This document shows positions 34,150-45,590 of a stretch of 64,000 nucleotides of DNA, one piece after another; within the stretch, counting starts at the first letter, position 1; each line of letters starts with the position of its first letter. Below the pieces are notes generated by a model, which made no database searches, was not told the origin of the DNA, and saw only the letters and a program-made list of their open reading frames with translations. Source of the stretch: Tetrastigma voinierianum (taxonomy: Eukaryota; Streptophyta; Magnoliopsida; Vitales; Vitaceae); assembly GCA_016808115.1 (NCBI GenBank), contig JAEQBH010004661.1, positions 47,788-111,787 of the forward strand, in the 5' to 3' direction. The position numbers and the translations under genes are program-made.

Positions 34150-37100
34150 ATGATCGTGACAACCAATCATTATATCGCAGAGTCGAAGAATTTGTTCAAT
34201 TTGCACTTAGTCGTACTGTACAAGGATTCGTGAATCACATTAGATGTCCATGTAATAAGAAGAAGTCCAGAATAAGAATTTTGTTGAGGTTAATGAGGCA
34301 ATGTTCCATCTTTATAAATACGGTTTTGTCCCTAATTATCGTGTGTGGTACTTACATGGTGAGACCGAATCATCTATATATGAGGAGGAGGATAATGCAA
34401 TGCCACTCAACCATCATGCACAACAAATAATGCTGGATCATCGACAACATTCGCTCGTATGGCGATGATGCAACTCGGGGTCCGCAATTTAATGCTAATA
34501 TTGTTGAGGAATCTCCAAACCCAACAACATAAAATTTTTATGACATGCTTAATGCTGCAAACCAAGAAGTATGGCCTAATTGTCAAACGCACTCACAATT
34601 ATCAGCTATTGCTCGAATGCTTCACATCAAGTCAAAGCATCGATTGTCTGAACGATGCTATGATGCTTTGTGTCACGCATGGCTGAGTTGTTGCCTGATG
34701 AGAAGACCGATAGTTTCATATGAGATCAAGAAGCTTATCAAGGAATTGGCCGCACTATAAAATTCATACTACTTAAATGGTCAGATGATTTATCGGGTGA
34801 TGACTTGAATTAACTCAATGCAATTTTGTGACCATGCTCATGATCGCACTACAAAGTATTAATAGACAAAGTTTCAGGCCATATAAGAAAATGTATTACT
34901 TTCCACTAACACCACACTTCAATGGTTATATGCTTCGTGGCCACCGCTAAGAGTATGAGATGGCAATTGATGATCATTTTAGAAGATGGTGAGATGCGCT
35001 ACGTTCCGATTCTCCCCGCATGGAAACATTTTAATGCTATGCATCCTCATTTGCGCTTGAAAGTCGCACTCTACACAGCTCATGCACTGATGGATTTCAA
35101 CCATTCGCAATCTGGGAGTCAGTATTCTTCATGGCCCGTTATTCTCACTCCATATAATCTACCCCCATAAATGTGTATAAAGGAACAATACATGTTTCTA
35201 ATGTAGCTATTTGTCCAGCCCTAGAAATCCGAAGGACAAGTTAGATGTGTATTTACAACCTTTGATCTCTGAGTTACAAGCATTGTGGGAAATTGGAGTT
35301 GAAACTTATGACATTTCTAGAAAGCAAAATTTTATGCTACAGGCAATTTCTGCCTAAATTTACTCAATGTCAGTCTCATTGAGTACATCTCAAGAAACTA
35401 GCATGTCCGTGATTGTATGGATGAATCCGCATGCTTTACCCTGCGTAATGGAAGGAAACAACTTGGTTTCATAATCATCGAAGTTCCTTCCACTGTATCA
35501 TCCATTTAGAAGAAATAAATATGCTTTTAGGAAAGAATCGATCCAGAATGATCCACCTCCAAAATTCGCTCCGTGTCGAGTTGCTAAGGGAACATGCATT
35601 GTGCTTAAAAAAGTTACCGAGATCGGGGCAAATGATGCTACTGTTCCCTGCTTAGTAAATTAATCTATGGAAAGAAGTCAATTTTTCGATTTGCCATATC
35701 GGAGCACAATAAATCTCATAAGACATAATCTTATATGTGTGATGCATATAGAGAAAAAATGTGTTTGAAAATATCTTAACATGCGATGAATGTTGGACAG
35801 AAAACAAAAGACAATGCAGTCTAGATTAGACTTAATGGAAATATGTCGCCACTGAATTGCATAGTCGTTGATATAAGCTTCCAAAAAGCTTGTTATACAT
35901 TTGGGACAAATGGTCGAAATGAGTTATGTATTTGGGTTCAAAATCTAAGATTTCCATATATGGATATGCTTCAAATATAGCCAGGTGTGTAGACATGAGG
36001 AAACATAAACTTTTTGAAATGAAAGTCACGATTGTCATTTCCTTTATGCAAAGGTTGATACCAATTGCATTTCGAAATGCTTCCATCACCGTGTGGCAAG
36101 TATTACGTAACTTAGCTTGTTCTTTAAGGAGCTTGCAACAACTGCGGCTTTAAAACAGAAGCCATACTGTAGAGATTAGAGCCTAAATAATACCAATTAT
36201 TATTTGGTAAAAGTAGAGTGATATTCCTCCTAGTTTTTAACTTAATTTATATCACACAACACACTTGGCATATGGAATAAGGGTATATGACTAGTTCAAT
36301 ACTGACGGATGTATCCATTTGAAAGGTATGCAAATTAATGTTATACAATCATGATTTATTTATCATCTGTTCAACTATTATATGGATATTGGTATTTATA
36401 AACCTATTGATTGGATTACAGTATCAAGTAGTTAAAACACAAACAAGAATTAATAAAGGAAGGACCATATAATTCTGATGATAGTTGAAGAAGCTTCACC
36501 AGGAGCATTTTATTTCAACTAACACTACAAGGCATCGAAGGATGCCTCGTTATGTTGAGTCCTACACGTGGAGAAGAAATGATTCTCTACGGGAACCATT
36601 AATATTCCACTCCATCCCGCTTACCTGGAAGACATACAACACGGTCATGAACAAGAGATAAATACCATACATCACATATTCATTGAACCGCAGATCATCG
36701 GCTTAAACTTTGGTTATTGAGGTATGGACTTTAACCCAACTATCGACTAATGTGATGCAACCTTCTATTCCGATCACTGCGTTCTATTAATGTAATATTC
36801 ATTAATGAAGCTACGGCAAATGAGCCATACATTAATGGTGCAACCGCTACGCTAGAACATTCTAGCGAACTTTTTCCCAGCGGTTCAAGACTTATGTAAG
36901 TTCTTTATCGCTTTAGTTAGTTTATGGTAAAAATGTCTTTAACACTCTTATTAGCGTGCACGACAACGTTGTAGCAGATGGACCGTCGTCGGAACTATAA
37001 TGGATGGCGGAATCGTGAATGGGTTTTCGCTTTCACACACTTCCAACGGGTACTCTAGATTTTCAAACAATATGGTGTGTGCGCAAAGGTACTAATTACA

Positions 37101-37530
37101 CCGATTGATTTAAACCGACTACTACGGTCAATTGCAAGAAGTCGTGGAATTAGAGTACCGTGATGCAACATTATGACTGCTTTATTTGAAAGCAGAGTGG
37201 TCTGACATTTACACCAAAATGCCTGACGAGGATCCACAAGCAATACAAATTAGTGTATGTAAATCATACAAGAAGATATGCACAAGATGAACCATTCGTT
37301 TTAGCAATGCAAGCACAACAAGTGTATTATTGCACATATCTAAGCTTAAAACGTGATACTAGATCTTGGTAGGCCAGTTCAGAAATCAAGGCTGTGAGGG
37401 ATGATCGAGCTGCTCGGCAGAGCTTAAATTACTCCCACAAGATCCATTTCAAGAGGAAACAAATGATGTGGATGAATTTAGTTTACTCCAAGTGGAAAAT
37501 GATACTATTTTGCTAATGATCCGGGATGAG
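34150..37530 (+). pseudogene. TNP2-like CACTA transposase, decayed
   Basis: In order, the frames give VEEFVQFAL...NHIRCPCNKKK (34180-34262, N-terminal Cys motif) and EMLNAANQ-like to WPNCQTHSQLSAIARMLHIKS (34545-34640, TNP2 core entry). AWKHFNAMHP (35010-35045) and SWPVILTPYNLPP (35131-35167) follow, then NPKDKLDVYLQPLISELQAL (35225-35290), FTLRNGRKQ (35437-35462), NIARCVDMRKHKLFEMK (35974-36025) and FMQRLIPIAFR (36043-36075). The C-terminal part has EPFVLAMQAQQVYY (37291-37332). This is the conserved layout of plant TNP2-type transposases (transposase family tnp2), normally 700-1000 residues. Frameshifts and stops occur throughout, and part of the middle (36200-37000) is unrecognisable. The intact enzyme would bind the terminal repeats and cut the element out in the nucleus. 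Confidence 0.88.
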
Positions 37531-37689
37531 AAATGTTAGATATCGATGTAATCGAAACACTTTTCATGATGATGATGAAGATGAAGAAGCAAAGAATGGT
37601 TCGACAAACAAAGATGAAAATTAGGCTGGTGTAATCTGATCATGGTATAACCATTTAATTACCAATAATATATTGTATTATGTTCTTAA

Positions 37690-39445
37690 TTTCCTCGCAT
37701 ATGGGTCGAGGAGACGAGGATCTCGGGATAAGGGTAGAGGACGTGGTGTAGGGTTTCCTCCCTAGTGCCTTCCAGTAGCCCTAATCATTGTAGGATCACC
37801 TACCACACATACATCTGCACCAAGTACCATCATCCATGATACTACTAGCCCTACCTTGCAGACACCAGGTGATCGTGCATCATCATCTACACCACCACCT
37901 GTAGAAGATTCAACACCACAAGTAGCATCACTACAGAGTTCAGCATTACCACTACCCATTAGTTCTCGTCTCTCATTCAACATTACACTTATCGGACGGA
38001 GAGTACGTTTTCTTTTAAACTATATCATTTGAATTTTTTGTTTGATCAAGAATAGAAGTTGAATGACTACATTGATTGGCGTTGTATGTTTACTTGTAGG
38101 ATACACATCACAGAGAAGATCAGATTACTCAATAATATCTTCAAGTATGCAGGATGATGGGTTATAATTGGAAGATGGTGCCTCATGATATCAAAGATTT
38201 CTACTGGCAAGAGTTTCAAGTATGAATTGGGTCTAAGATATATTTTATTTTATTTTATTTTTCTATATATTGATCAATAACAAATGTTGTTTCACTTTGG
38301 TCTTGCTTTTTTTTTAAATGTTTTTTATATGTGGATAAGGTGGAATTGGAATGCAACAACAAAAAATCAATAACATTAAAAAGTTTGCCATATCATATAC
38401 AATAAGACTATTTTTTTTTCTTTCACAGATTTTCATTTTTGGCATTATTTCAATTAAAACATTATCGGTTGATCCTTCACTAGATGCTCTAGTTGCATGG
38501 CATAAAAAGACCTTAATGACGTTATAGCATCGATGTTACCGATGGAAAGATCATAGCTTAACGACCGTAGTTTCATCCCCGTAGAGTATTCGGGAAAGCT
38601 TACAACGCGTTTATTCGTGAGTCACCGTAATTTCCCGTAAAAGTTTGCTCAAGGATCAGTGAATAGGATGAGTGAGACTGGAGGTGAGGGCGCAGACCTT
38701 CGCTATACCTGGTCTTTATCTCATATGAGCATGCTAAACGTCGCGTGATATTGATAAATATTTGGATTTTATTTTATTTTTTTTAACTACTTGTTTTAAT
38801 ATATGATACTTTTTACCTTAGGTGCTGCTAAAAGGCCCGCTCTCTTCCATGAGCGCCTGTGAGAAACTCAAAGGAGGAAGGTGGATAATCAATTTGTTGG
38901 ATTAACTCAGAGATCTATGTGGGGTGCAAACTTTTTAGTCAATTTGTTTGTAGGCTGTTTGTTTATATAGAAAAATATATTACTAATGTTTATATATTTC
39001 AGATCGGTAGTTGTAAGGTATGAGGCCGAGACTCCAAATTCAGAAGAGAGATGATGCATCTTCATCTCAATCAATTGATGCAACTCAAATCTATCTAGAT
39101 GAGGTTGGGGGAGTCAAGAAGAAACGAGTATAAGGGCCCGATCATGGGATCTGTATACCTACGATCTCGTGCATCATCCAAAGCTCATCACAAAGCCAAC
39201 TAGTCAACCGGGGCTTCAAGAATCTTAGATACAGCACACAAGAAGATAGTCGAATCCGTGCTTTGGAAAAGGAGATATGCATGCGTGAGCAATGGTTTTT
39301 TGAGAAGAGGGAGCATTTACAGACCGTGCAGAGTCTCACTACAGCTTTTCATGCATAGATTTCAGTTTATTGTGGGTCCGTCACTCCACCAAATTCCATT
39401 GCTCCAGAGAGTCGATGTGCCTTCTAATGATCCCACTAACTGCTA
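37690..39445 (+). pseudogene. Ptta/En-Spm-type second CACTA gene (TNPA-like position), decayed
   Basis: Frames include SYGSRRRGSRDKGR-type basic sequence (37700-37740) and, on the same strand, a Thr/Pro/Ser-rich stretch rich in CCA/CAC codons (37780-37970). An intron-like gap (gt near 37990, ag at 38098) follows. EDQITQ...MMGYNWKMVPHDIKDFYWQEFQ lies at 38118-38219, and NRMSETGGEGAD at 38661-38700 aligns to the 'H-T-x-GS' region of Ptta/En-Spm plant transposases. RASSKAHH...NLRYSTQEDSRIRALEKEICMREQWF (39170-39300) is the heptad-rich C-terminal segment. In En/Spm the second gene product binds the subterminal repeats. The exon-intron pattern is only partly readable and stops are present. Confidence 0.7.
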
Positions 39446-39744
39446 AAACATTTAATTATTAAACTGTTGCACAAGGGAACTATATACTTAAATTGTGATT
39501 GAATATGGTATATGAAACTATTAACTATTAACTATCAAAAAAATTTTGTTGCATTTTTTATTATGGTACAGGAAATTTTGAAATTGGTACATGAAATTTT
39601 GAATAATACAAAGGGAATTTGAAATTTACAATTTAACAAAAATTAATGAAATTGGAAAATTAATTGCAAACTTAATTTAAATGACTTGTAAATCTAATAT
39701 TCTGTTGCAAACTAAGTAAGGTTTAGAGAAAAGGATTTTGTTGC

Positions 39745-40300
39745 AATGTCAAGTAGTGAATTTTCAACGGAATTGCAATAAAATTATAACAACATATTTT
39801 GCAACGATCATAGTGGTCGCAAATCATTGGCAGTTGCAAACGGAATTGTAAATGTAAATTGCAATGGTTAGTAATAAACTATCGACCGCTGTAAATTTGC
39901 AACGGAATTACAATAAAATTACAAATAACATATTTTGCAACGACCATAGTGGTTGCAAATCATAAAATTGCAACTAATGGCAATATAAATTGTAATGGTT
40001 AGTAGAAACAATTTGTCGACCAAGGTAAATTTGCAATGGAATGGCAACAACTTTATCTTATTCATCGCCTTTTTGATTTTCGGGATTTAGCAAACTGAAA
40101 TTAGCAACCTGATGTGAAATTCGTAAATATAACAACTGGACAATCTGCAATCCGCTGGTCTTTGCAATCGAATGCCAGTGCAAAATTGCAACAAGGTTTT
40201 TCGCACCGCACTGAGCGCAAACCCCATGCCACAGAGATTTGCAATGGATTTTTATGGGTTTGCAACGGATTTGCAACGGAAAAATCCGTTGCAAAACTGT
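39745..40300. repeat. Right subterminal repeats of the CACTA element, with tandem duplication
   Basis: About 135 bp starting with GCAACGGAATT is repeated in tandem (about 39767-39900 and 39900-40035). It shares 'aacatattttgcaacga' and 'catagtggt(c/t)gcaaatcat'. Further GCAACGGA words lie up to 40290, including an inverted pair (gcaacggaaaaatccgttgc, 40273-40292). These mirror the left subterminal repeats. Confidence 0.8.
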
Positions 40301-40302
40301 GA

Positions 40303-40314
40303 TTTTCTTGTAGT
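40303..40314. repeat. CACTA right terminal inverted repeat
   Basis: TTTTCTTGTAGT is the exact reverse complement of bases 28355-28366. The terminal G expected next is absent, and AAT follows directly, matching the left flank. Confidence 0.85.
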
Positions 40315-40317
40315 AAT

Positions 40318-40640
40318 ACTCTAACTCAAACCCAATGAACCTCGGAAAAATGAAAACAATGCTAAAAAATGACTTACAAAATATTCCTAATTTCCCCATC
40401 TTTCATGATATTTCAATCTAGTGAATCTAAAAAATGAAAACAATGCCATTGATTGGAAGTAGAATTCTTGAATACGACCATAAAATATCTTCAAAATTTT
40501 CTGTTTAGAACTAAATATTACTAAAATTATAATTAAAAACAACAAAATTACTAGTATCTAAACACTAAATATTGAATGCATAAAAAATGATTAAGAATAT
40601 AAATAGTAGGGAATTGTATTAAGGACTCGCCTTATATATA
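40318..40640. other. AT-rich flank of the CACTA element
   Basis: The word 'aaaaatgaaaacaatgc' occurs twice (about 40348 and 40430). Nothing else is recognised. Confidence 0.4.
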
Positions 40641-40659
40641 ATATAATATTTGGTTAAAA

Positions 40660-41121
40660 GATGTCAAATAATCAAGATTTAGTGAATTCAACATATATCT
40701 CTGGTTACTTTTCTTAAAAAGTGGGACTTCTTTTAGACAAAATTGCCCTTTTTCATTTCTTGTATTTACGTTATCTCTTAAAAGAAATTGTTACTCTTAT
40801 AAGAAAATAATGAGGTTATTTTGTCAAAATCATGTCAAAAATAGATAAGAGGTCAAATATATAATAGGAATTGTGTTCAAACTTAAAAGACATTAAATAA
40901 TCCAAGATTTATGAATCTAACCTATCCCTTTAATTTTTCTTGGAAAAGGAACCCTTTAGACAAAATTGCCCATTTTCTCTATAATTACATTATCTATTAA
41001 AAGAATGGGTTACTTTGCTTCAAAAACAATAAGCAGCTTTTTGTCAAAATAATGCCAAATTTTGATAGGTCAAATTTTTTAAATTGGGTTTTCAAAAGGT
41101 CTTTAATCAAATCACCCTATA

Positions 41122-41161
<40 letters not shown>

Positions 41162-41480
41162 TATATATATATATATATATATATAAATTTTGATTATAAA
41201 AATAATTTCATATATTAATATTTATTTATTTATATAATTATTTGTAGATTATATTTTTTCAGACATCAATCCAAGATTTATGAATCTAACTTATCATATA
41301 TTTTTTTTCCTGAAAAGTTACCCTTTCATACAAAATTGCCCTTTTTCATTTCATATATTTACATTATCCCTTAAAAGAATAAACTTTTGCAAGAAATAAT
41401 GAGGTATTTTTGTCAAAATTGATAAGGGCCAAATTTCTAAAATTGGATTTTGAAAGGTCTTTAATCAAACCACCCTATAT
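40660..41480. repeat. Three imperfect tandem AT-rich units
   Basis: Three units share 'caagattta(g)tgaatt/ctaac', 'gacaaaattgccc(a/t)ttttc' (40736, 40957, 41330), 'ttacattatc' and, in the last two, 'ggtctttaatcaaa'. Units are about 210-240 bp with (TA)n insertions between units 2 and 3 (41128-41180). No coding potential. The origin is unknown. Confidence 0.75.
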
Positions 41481-41482
41481 AC

Positions 41483-41616
<134 letters not shown>

Positions 41617-41639
41617 GATATGAGATGGCATATATTATA

Positions 41640-41860
41640 TATAAAATCAAATTTTTGATTATTTCTATAATCAAAATTTTAATATATAGATTATTTCTAT
41701 AATCTATAATCAAAATTCAAATATAGAAATTTTGATTTTGATTATTTTTGAAGATCAAAATTTTGATCCGTTTTAATTTTGATTTTCAAATATAGAAATT
41801 TTGATTATAGAAACATTCAAAATTTTGATTATATATATTTGAAGATAGGTGTTTTTGATC
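41640..41860. repeat. Short 'tcaaaattttgatta' repeats
   Basis: The word (t)caaaattttgat and its variants occur at least five times in both orientations (about 41645-41840). It is self-complementary at its core, so it can pair with itself. It has a simple-sequence character and an unknown source. Confidence 0.6.
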
Positions 41861-41956
41861 CGTTTGGTCAATTTAAAGAACTTCAAGTGGCACTCTGCGC
41901 AAAAAGGTTTGCAGTTAAGGGCGAGTGTTGCACATCACATTGATTTCAGTTCAGCC

Positions 41957-42204
41957 ATGGAATCCGAGGAAGATGGAAGCTTTGTCGATGCGTATACCTC
42001 TAATGAAAAGATTAATCGCTGGAATATGTGGCACCTTGGAAGCTATTGTCTCCACCAAACCGCCTAATTTCATCTCCCAAATCAGATTCCGATGGTTTTA
42101 AAACACTGACTTCAGCTCCTCCTCGCTTGAATGGGGTTGCTGAAACCTATCCTGGTGCTCCTCTGAAGCCTACAACGAAATTACGAGCCATTGATAAGGG
42201 ATAA
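41957..42204 (+). pseudogene. SMR-like CDK-inhibitor gene fragment, frameshifted
   Basis: The frame from ATG at 41957 reads MESEEDGSFVDAYTSNEKIN and ends at 42067. A shift of frame near 42018 continues with EYVAPWKLLSPPNRLISSPK, followed by SDSDGFKTLTSAPPRLNGVA and ETYPGAPLKPTTKLRAIDKG, then a stop at 42202-42204. The DGFKT-TS...YPGAP pattern resembles the core of SIAMESE-related cyclin-dependent kinase inhibitors (typically 90-130 residues, DGF/C-TP-S then CPPAP). Corrected for one indel the length is about 85 residues, within that family range. Related sequence lies at 8151-8545, so at least three copies of this piece exist here. The resemblance to SMR is short and tentative. Confidence 0.45.
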
Positions 42205-43105
42205 TGCAGCTCTAAATTCGACTGGGCTGACAATGCTTGATCATCTGAGACTCTCCTTGCAAACTACATAGTATTTTTACTTTCTCTTCTAGATTTGCTA
42301 ACTCATAATATGCATGAATGTTTTTCCTTATTGATTTCGATACCTTAAACTGTATGCCTCTTAAATCCATACAATGGTTACAATTTTGTTACCTCGAGGG
42401 GAACATGATTCACTGTAAACACTCTTACTTAATCTGGCCTATGCTAAGTGGTATAATAGTCACATTGTATAGTAGTTGCTGTCATGACCTAACTTTGGAA
42501 GTCGAAAATTTTTACTTCTTTTCAAGGAATTGTAATCTTATGTTTTTATGTGTCTATTGTCAGTTATGTGTGCAATTATTTTACAACTTTTTATTTTCCA
42601 GGTGACATCCTTCTCGATAGCGTTTGTGATTTATCGTATGATAAAGTATGTGATGTTGAACATTTGAGAACACACCCAACATAACTATCTGTGAAAATGA
42701 AAATCGAAGCCCTCCTAATCATCGATTTATAATATAAGGGTTCCTCTGCTTGTTCTTTTTTTTTTTTAAACCTGCTCTTAAGAATAGCTTCTTTTGAAAC
42801 ACAGAGAACAAAACTTTCTTGTTCTTTAAATTTTGTGTTTTCCTCGTGGCTTTTTATGTTTTTCAAAAAAAAAATAAATAAATAATAAAAAAGGAAACCA
42901 AGGCATGTTTATGTTGTCATGTTGTTTCAGGTGCACTTTGATAACGTTGATCCAGAAGCATCCTTCTAGATAGTGTATATAGATTTGGCTGTGGGTATGA
43001 TGGTGGGTCATAGAAGGAAATCGAATTAATTATTATCTTCATCAAGTAAAGAGGCGATACAATTAAAATATGTGATTTTGAACATTTGAGAATACACCCA
43101 ACATG
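42205..43105. repeat. Noncoding flank with a duplicated segment
   Basis: The block at about 42604-42685 (catccttctcgatagcg... gttgaacatttgagaacacacccaacat) recurs in part at 42957-43103 (catccttctagatagtg... ttgaacatttgagaatacacccaacat). A poly-T/A-rich stretch lies between. The first 400 bp could be 3' untranslated sequence of the SMR-like gene. No coding region is seen. Confidence 0.5.
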
Positions 43106-43109
43106 GTGC

Positions 43110-43440
43110 GTAGCGGGAAAGGGCTATCTGGTGCCCCAAGAGAGGTTTTGGAGTGAAAGCTATCCAGAGTAAGAGCTCGTCCGCAGACGTCCGACTTCTT
43201 TAGGGGATGGGCAATGATACAATCCCACATCGGTTACACAACAAGTTATGTAGTGGTTCTTAAGCTTGAGAGGTTCTCCCACCTATCAAGTCGGCTCTTT
43301 GGTCAAGGTACCTATCATATGTTCTCTGAAATTATTAGGATGATAATATTAGGAAGAAGAAGAAAGAATAAACTGGTTCTTTCCAAATTTCGAATGGTAC
43401 AGGAGTTATTGATAGGTGTGCACACTGATGCCTAGCTCAT
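43110..43440 (+). mobile_element. TRIM-like LTR fragment
   Basis: It contains AATCCCACATCGGTTACACAA at 43222-43242, followed by 'gtagtggttcttaagcttg' and 'gttctcccacctatcaagt'. In plants this order marks LTRs of terminal-repeat retrotransposons in miniature (TRIM). The upstream 43104-43190 region is a likely internal or second-LTR part. Termini were not resolved. Confidence 0.5.
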
Positions 43441-43453
43441 GTGGTGGAGTAAC

Positions 43454-45567
43454 TGAACGCTTACAGATTTCACCCTAATCCACATTGACAACTTGTCAAC
43501 CCAAGAAGATTCGGGATGTCTGCAACCCAAGACCACACCATTGAGTCCTTCCGACCCAAGATTTAATGAAAATCAAGTAAAGTCTCCTCAGCATGGGTTT
43601 TACCAGTAAATACAACCCAGGCAACATATAAAACTATTCAATATTAAGAATGGTCAACAGTCCATGATAATGATAAAATACATAAGACCACACCTTACTA
43701 CTCAAACATATGTTACATGATCAGAGGAACATAGTCCAGCAAGAGTTTAAATTTACACTATCTCTATACAAAACATATATCAAAATTGGCACTCATCATA
43801 TGTTTTGTATAGAAATATAAATCAAAGCCACAACTGTACCTTCTTCATTATCGGCCTCTAGGAGCACCATCTCCTCGCAGACATCTCCCCGCATCAGGTG
43901 TCCACGACGGCGAGCAATGCCCAAAAGAGAGTGAATCCTGCGCGGCTACCCCCACCTGCGCACAAACATGCAGTTTGTCATGCTACAAGCACATTCCAAT
44001 CACGATTATGTCAACCCAGAATGGAATCTACATGACATGAATGAGATGCTACCTCATGATCCATGTACCAAGTCCTCACACCGACTTCTCTCAACATGCA
44101 CATGTCATGTATGAAAATAATCTTCAAAAAACAAAGATATTTGTTTTATTCAGAACAACCCTTCAATATTAATTAGTGGATATACTTCAATAATTTACTT
44201 TGTGGACAACCCTCTGATATATATACAGGACATACTCGGAGTTCTACTTTGGTATGGACAACCCGATATATAATAGTTCATGGTCGTTTCATTCAAAACT
44301 GGTTAGTTTACTCTACCCACACTAGAAACAGTCTGTGATACCCGATTTCAGGAGTCTTAATCCATAATTTGACACTGGTTCATTATACTTATTTTAAGAT
44401 ACGGTTCTTAGGGTTCTTCTCCAACTGGAATCACCCAAATCGGATTACCGAAACTCAAGATATGTCCTAAACAACCGGGACTACTCAGTTTTCAAACATA
44501 ACCAGAAACTATCTGAACATAGCTCCCCTTTGAATGCATTTCTGAGTCCAAAGGGTTCGAAATTTGGATAGACCTATTTTAAGGAAATATGTTATCTTAT
44601 ACATCTAGTGTAGATATCAATTAGAATAACTCAATTCAAATGAGTTATGGCCAAGTTACTACAAACACACCATGGGGTCTCAAAACAGAATACAGAAAAT
44701 CGCCTTTACCATGGAATACTTGAATACATTTCGAGTCCAAAGGGGTCGACTCGATAGACCTATTTCAAGAAGATATGTTCTCCTGAGATTATTTACCCGT
44801 GAATCGAATTACTCGATGGATAAGGGATGGCCAAGCTGGCAGCCACAAATGCCATGGGTCGAAGGAAGAAAACTCGAATAGCATTCTCCATTTTGACACA
44901 CACACATGCCCTTAGATAGAAATTAAACCGAGTAGATAAAACCCACTCACTCCGCGTGATTTCCCAGACACTCCGCCTTTTCTCGCTCTCGTGAGTGACC
45001 CAACCTCGAATCTCGGGAGAAATCTGGTGATCTCAAAATTCTGAATGACTAGTTGGTTTCAGCTGCAGAGCGCCTTAACCCAGACTATCAAACTCGACTA
45101 ACGAATCTCAGAATCTAAAGATAGCTTGACTTCTTTTCTCTCCGTCTAATGTAAAAAAATCAAGGAATGAGAGAGATATTTCTCTTTCAAAAGTATTTCA
45201 CCCAAGATTTATTTACGGGTCACATCACGCCACGCCATTCCCTTTACTCCGGTCTCTGCCTCCTAAACAATCTTATTTCTATCCGCCTTCGCCATCTATC
45301 TTAAATGGACATTCTTAAATATCGCGATACTTTTCCATTCTTCAAGAATCTCATTTCTCAGGTCCACTGGACACCTGTCTTCAAAATTTGTGAAAATTCC
45401 GACCGTCCCTAATTCAAATAAATTCACCAGTAATCCAGATTTCACGTGAGACAATCTGCAGAAACTTGAAGTCCGCTTCATCTCGAGATCTGTAGCATCC
45501 CGAAAAATTACCATTTTGCCCTTCCTAGCAAAAATTCAAATTTTTAGGTTTTTTCCCAAGTCTTACA
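43454..45567 (-). mobile_element. 3' LTR of element E
   Basis: On the minus strand it starts TGTAAGACTTGGG right after the polypurine tract. It contains the usual purine tract (pyrimidine here, 45128-45147) and an internal duplication of about 190 bp (units near 44530 and 44711). The 3' end at 43454 is a best guess from alignment with the other LTR. Confidence 0.75.
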
Positions 45568-45590
45568 TTCTCCCTCCCGTAAAAGAATTT
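45568..45590 (-). other. Polypurine tract of element E
   Basis: On the minus strand the sequence is TTTTACGGGAGGGAGAAT directly before TGTAAGACTTGGG. Confidence 0.7.

Larger units (their letters stand above)
28354..40314 (+). mobile_element. 12-kb CACTA (En/Spm) DNA transposon, decayed, with captured sequence
   Basis: The left end is CACTACAAGAAAA (28354-28366). The right end is TTTTCTTGTAGT (40303-40314), its reverse complement minus the outermost G. Flanking bases are AAT at 28351-28353 and AAT at 40315-40317, the 3-bp duplication expected for CACTA elements. Subterminal GCAACGGA-type repeats lie at both ends. Between them are remains of a TNP2-like transposase, a second Ptta/En-Spm-type transposase gene, an antisense gypsy pol fragment and a CIP7-like exon. 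All coding parts are broken, so it cannot move on its own. The strand given is that of the transposase genes. Confidence 0.9.

Noticed and set aside
36850..36867. Short palindrome gctagaacattctagc as a regulatory site
   Set aside because: It is a single occurrence inside decayed transposase sequence with no partner sites.
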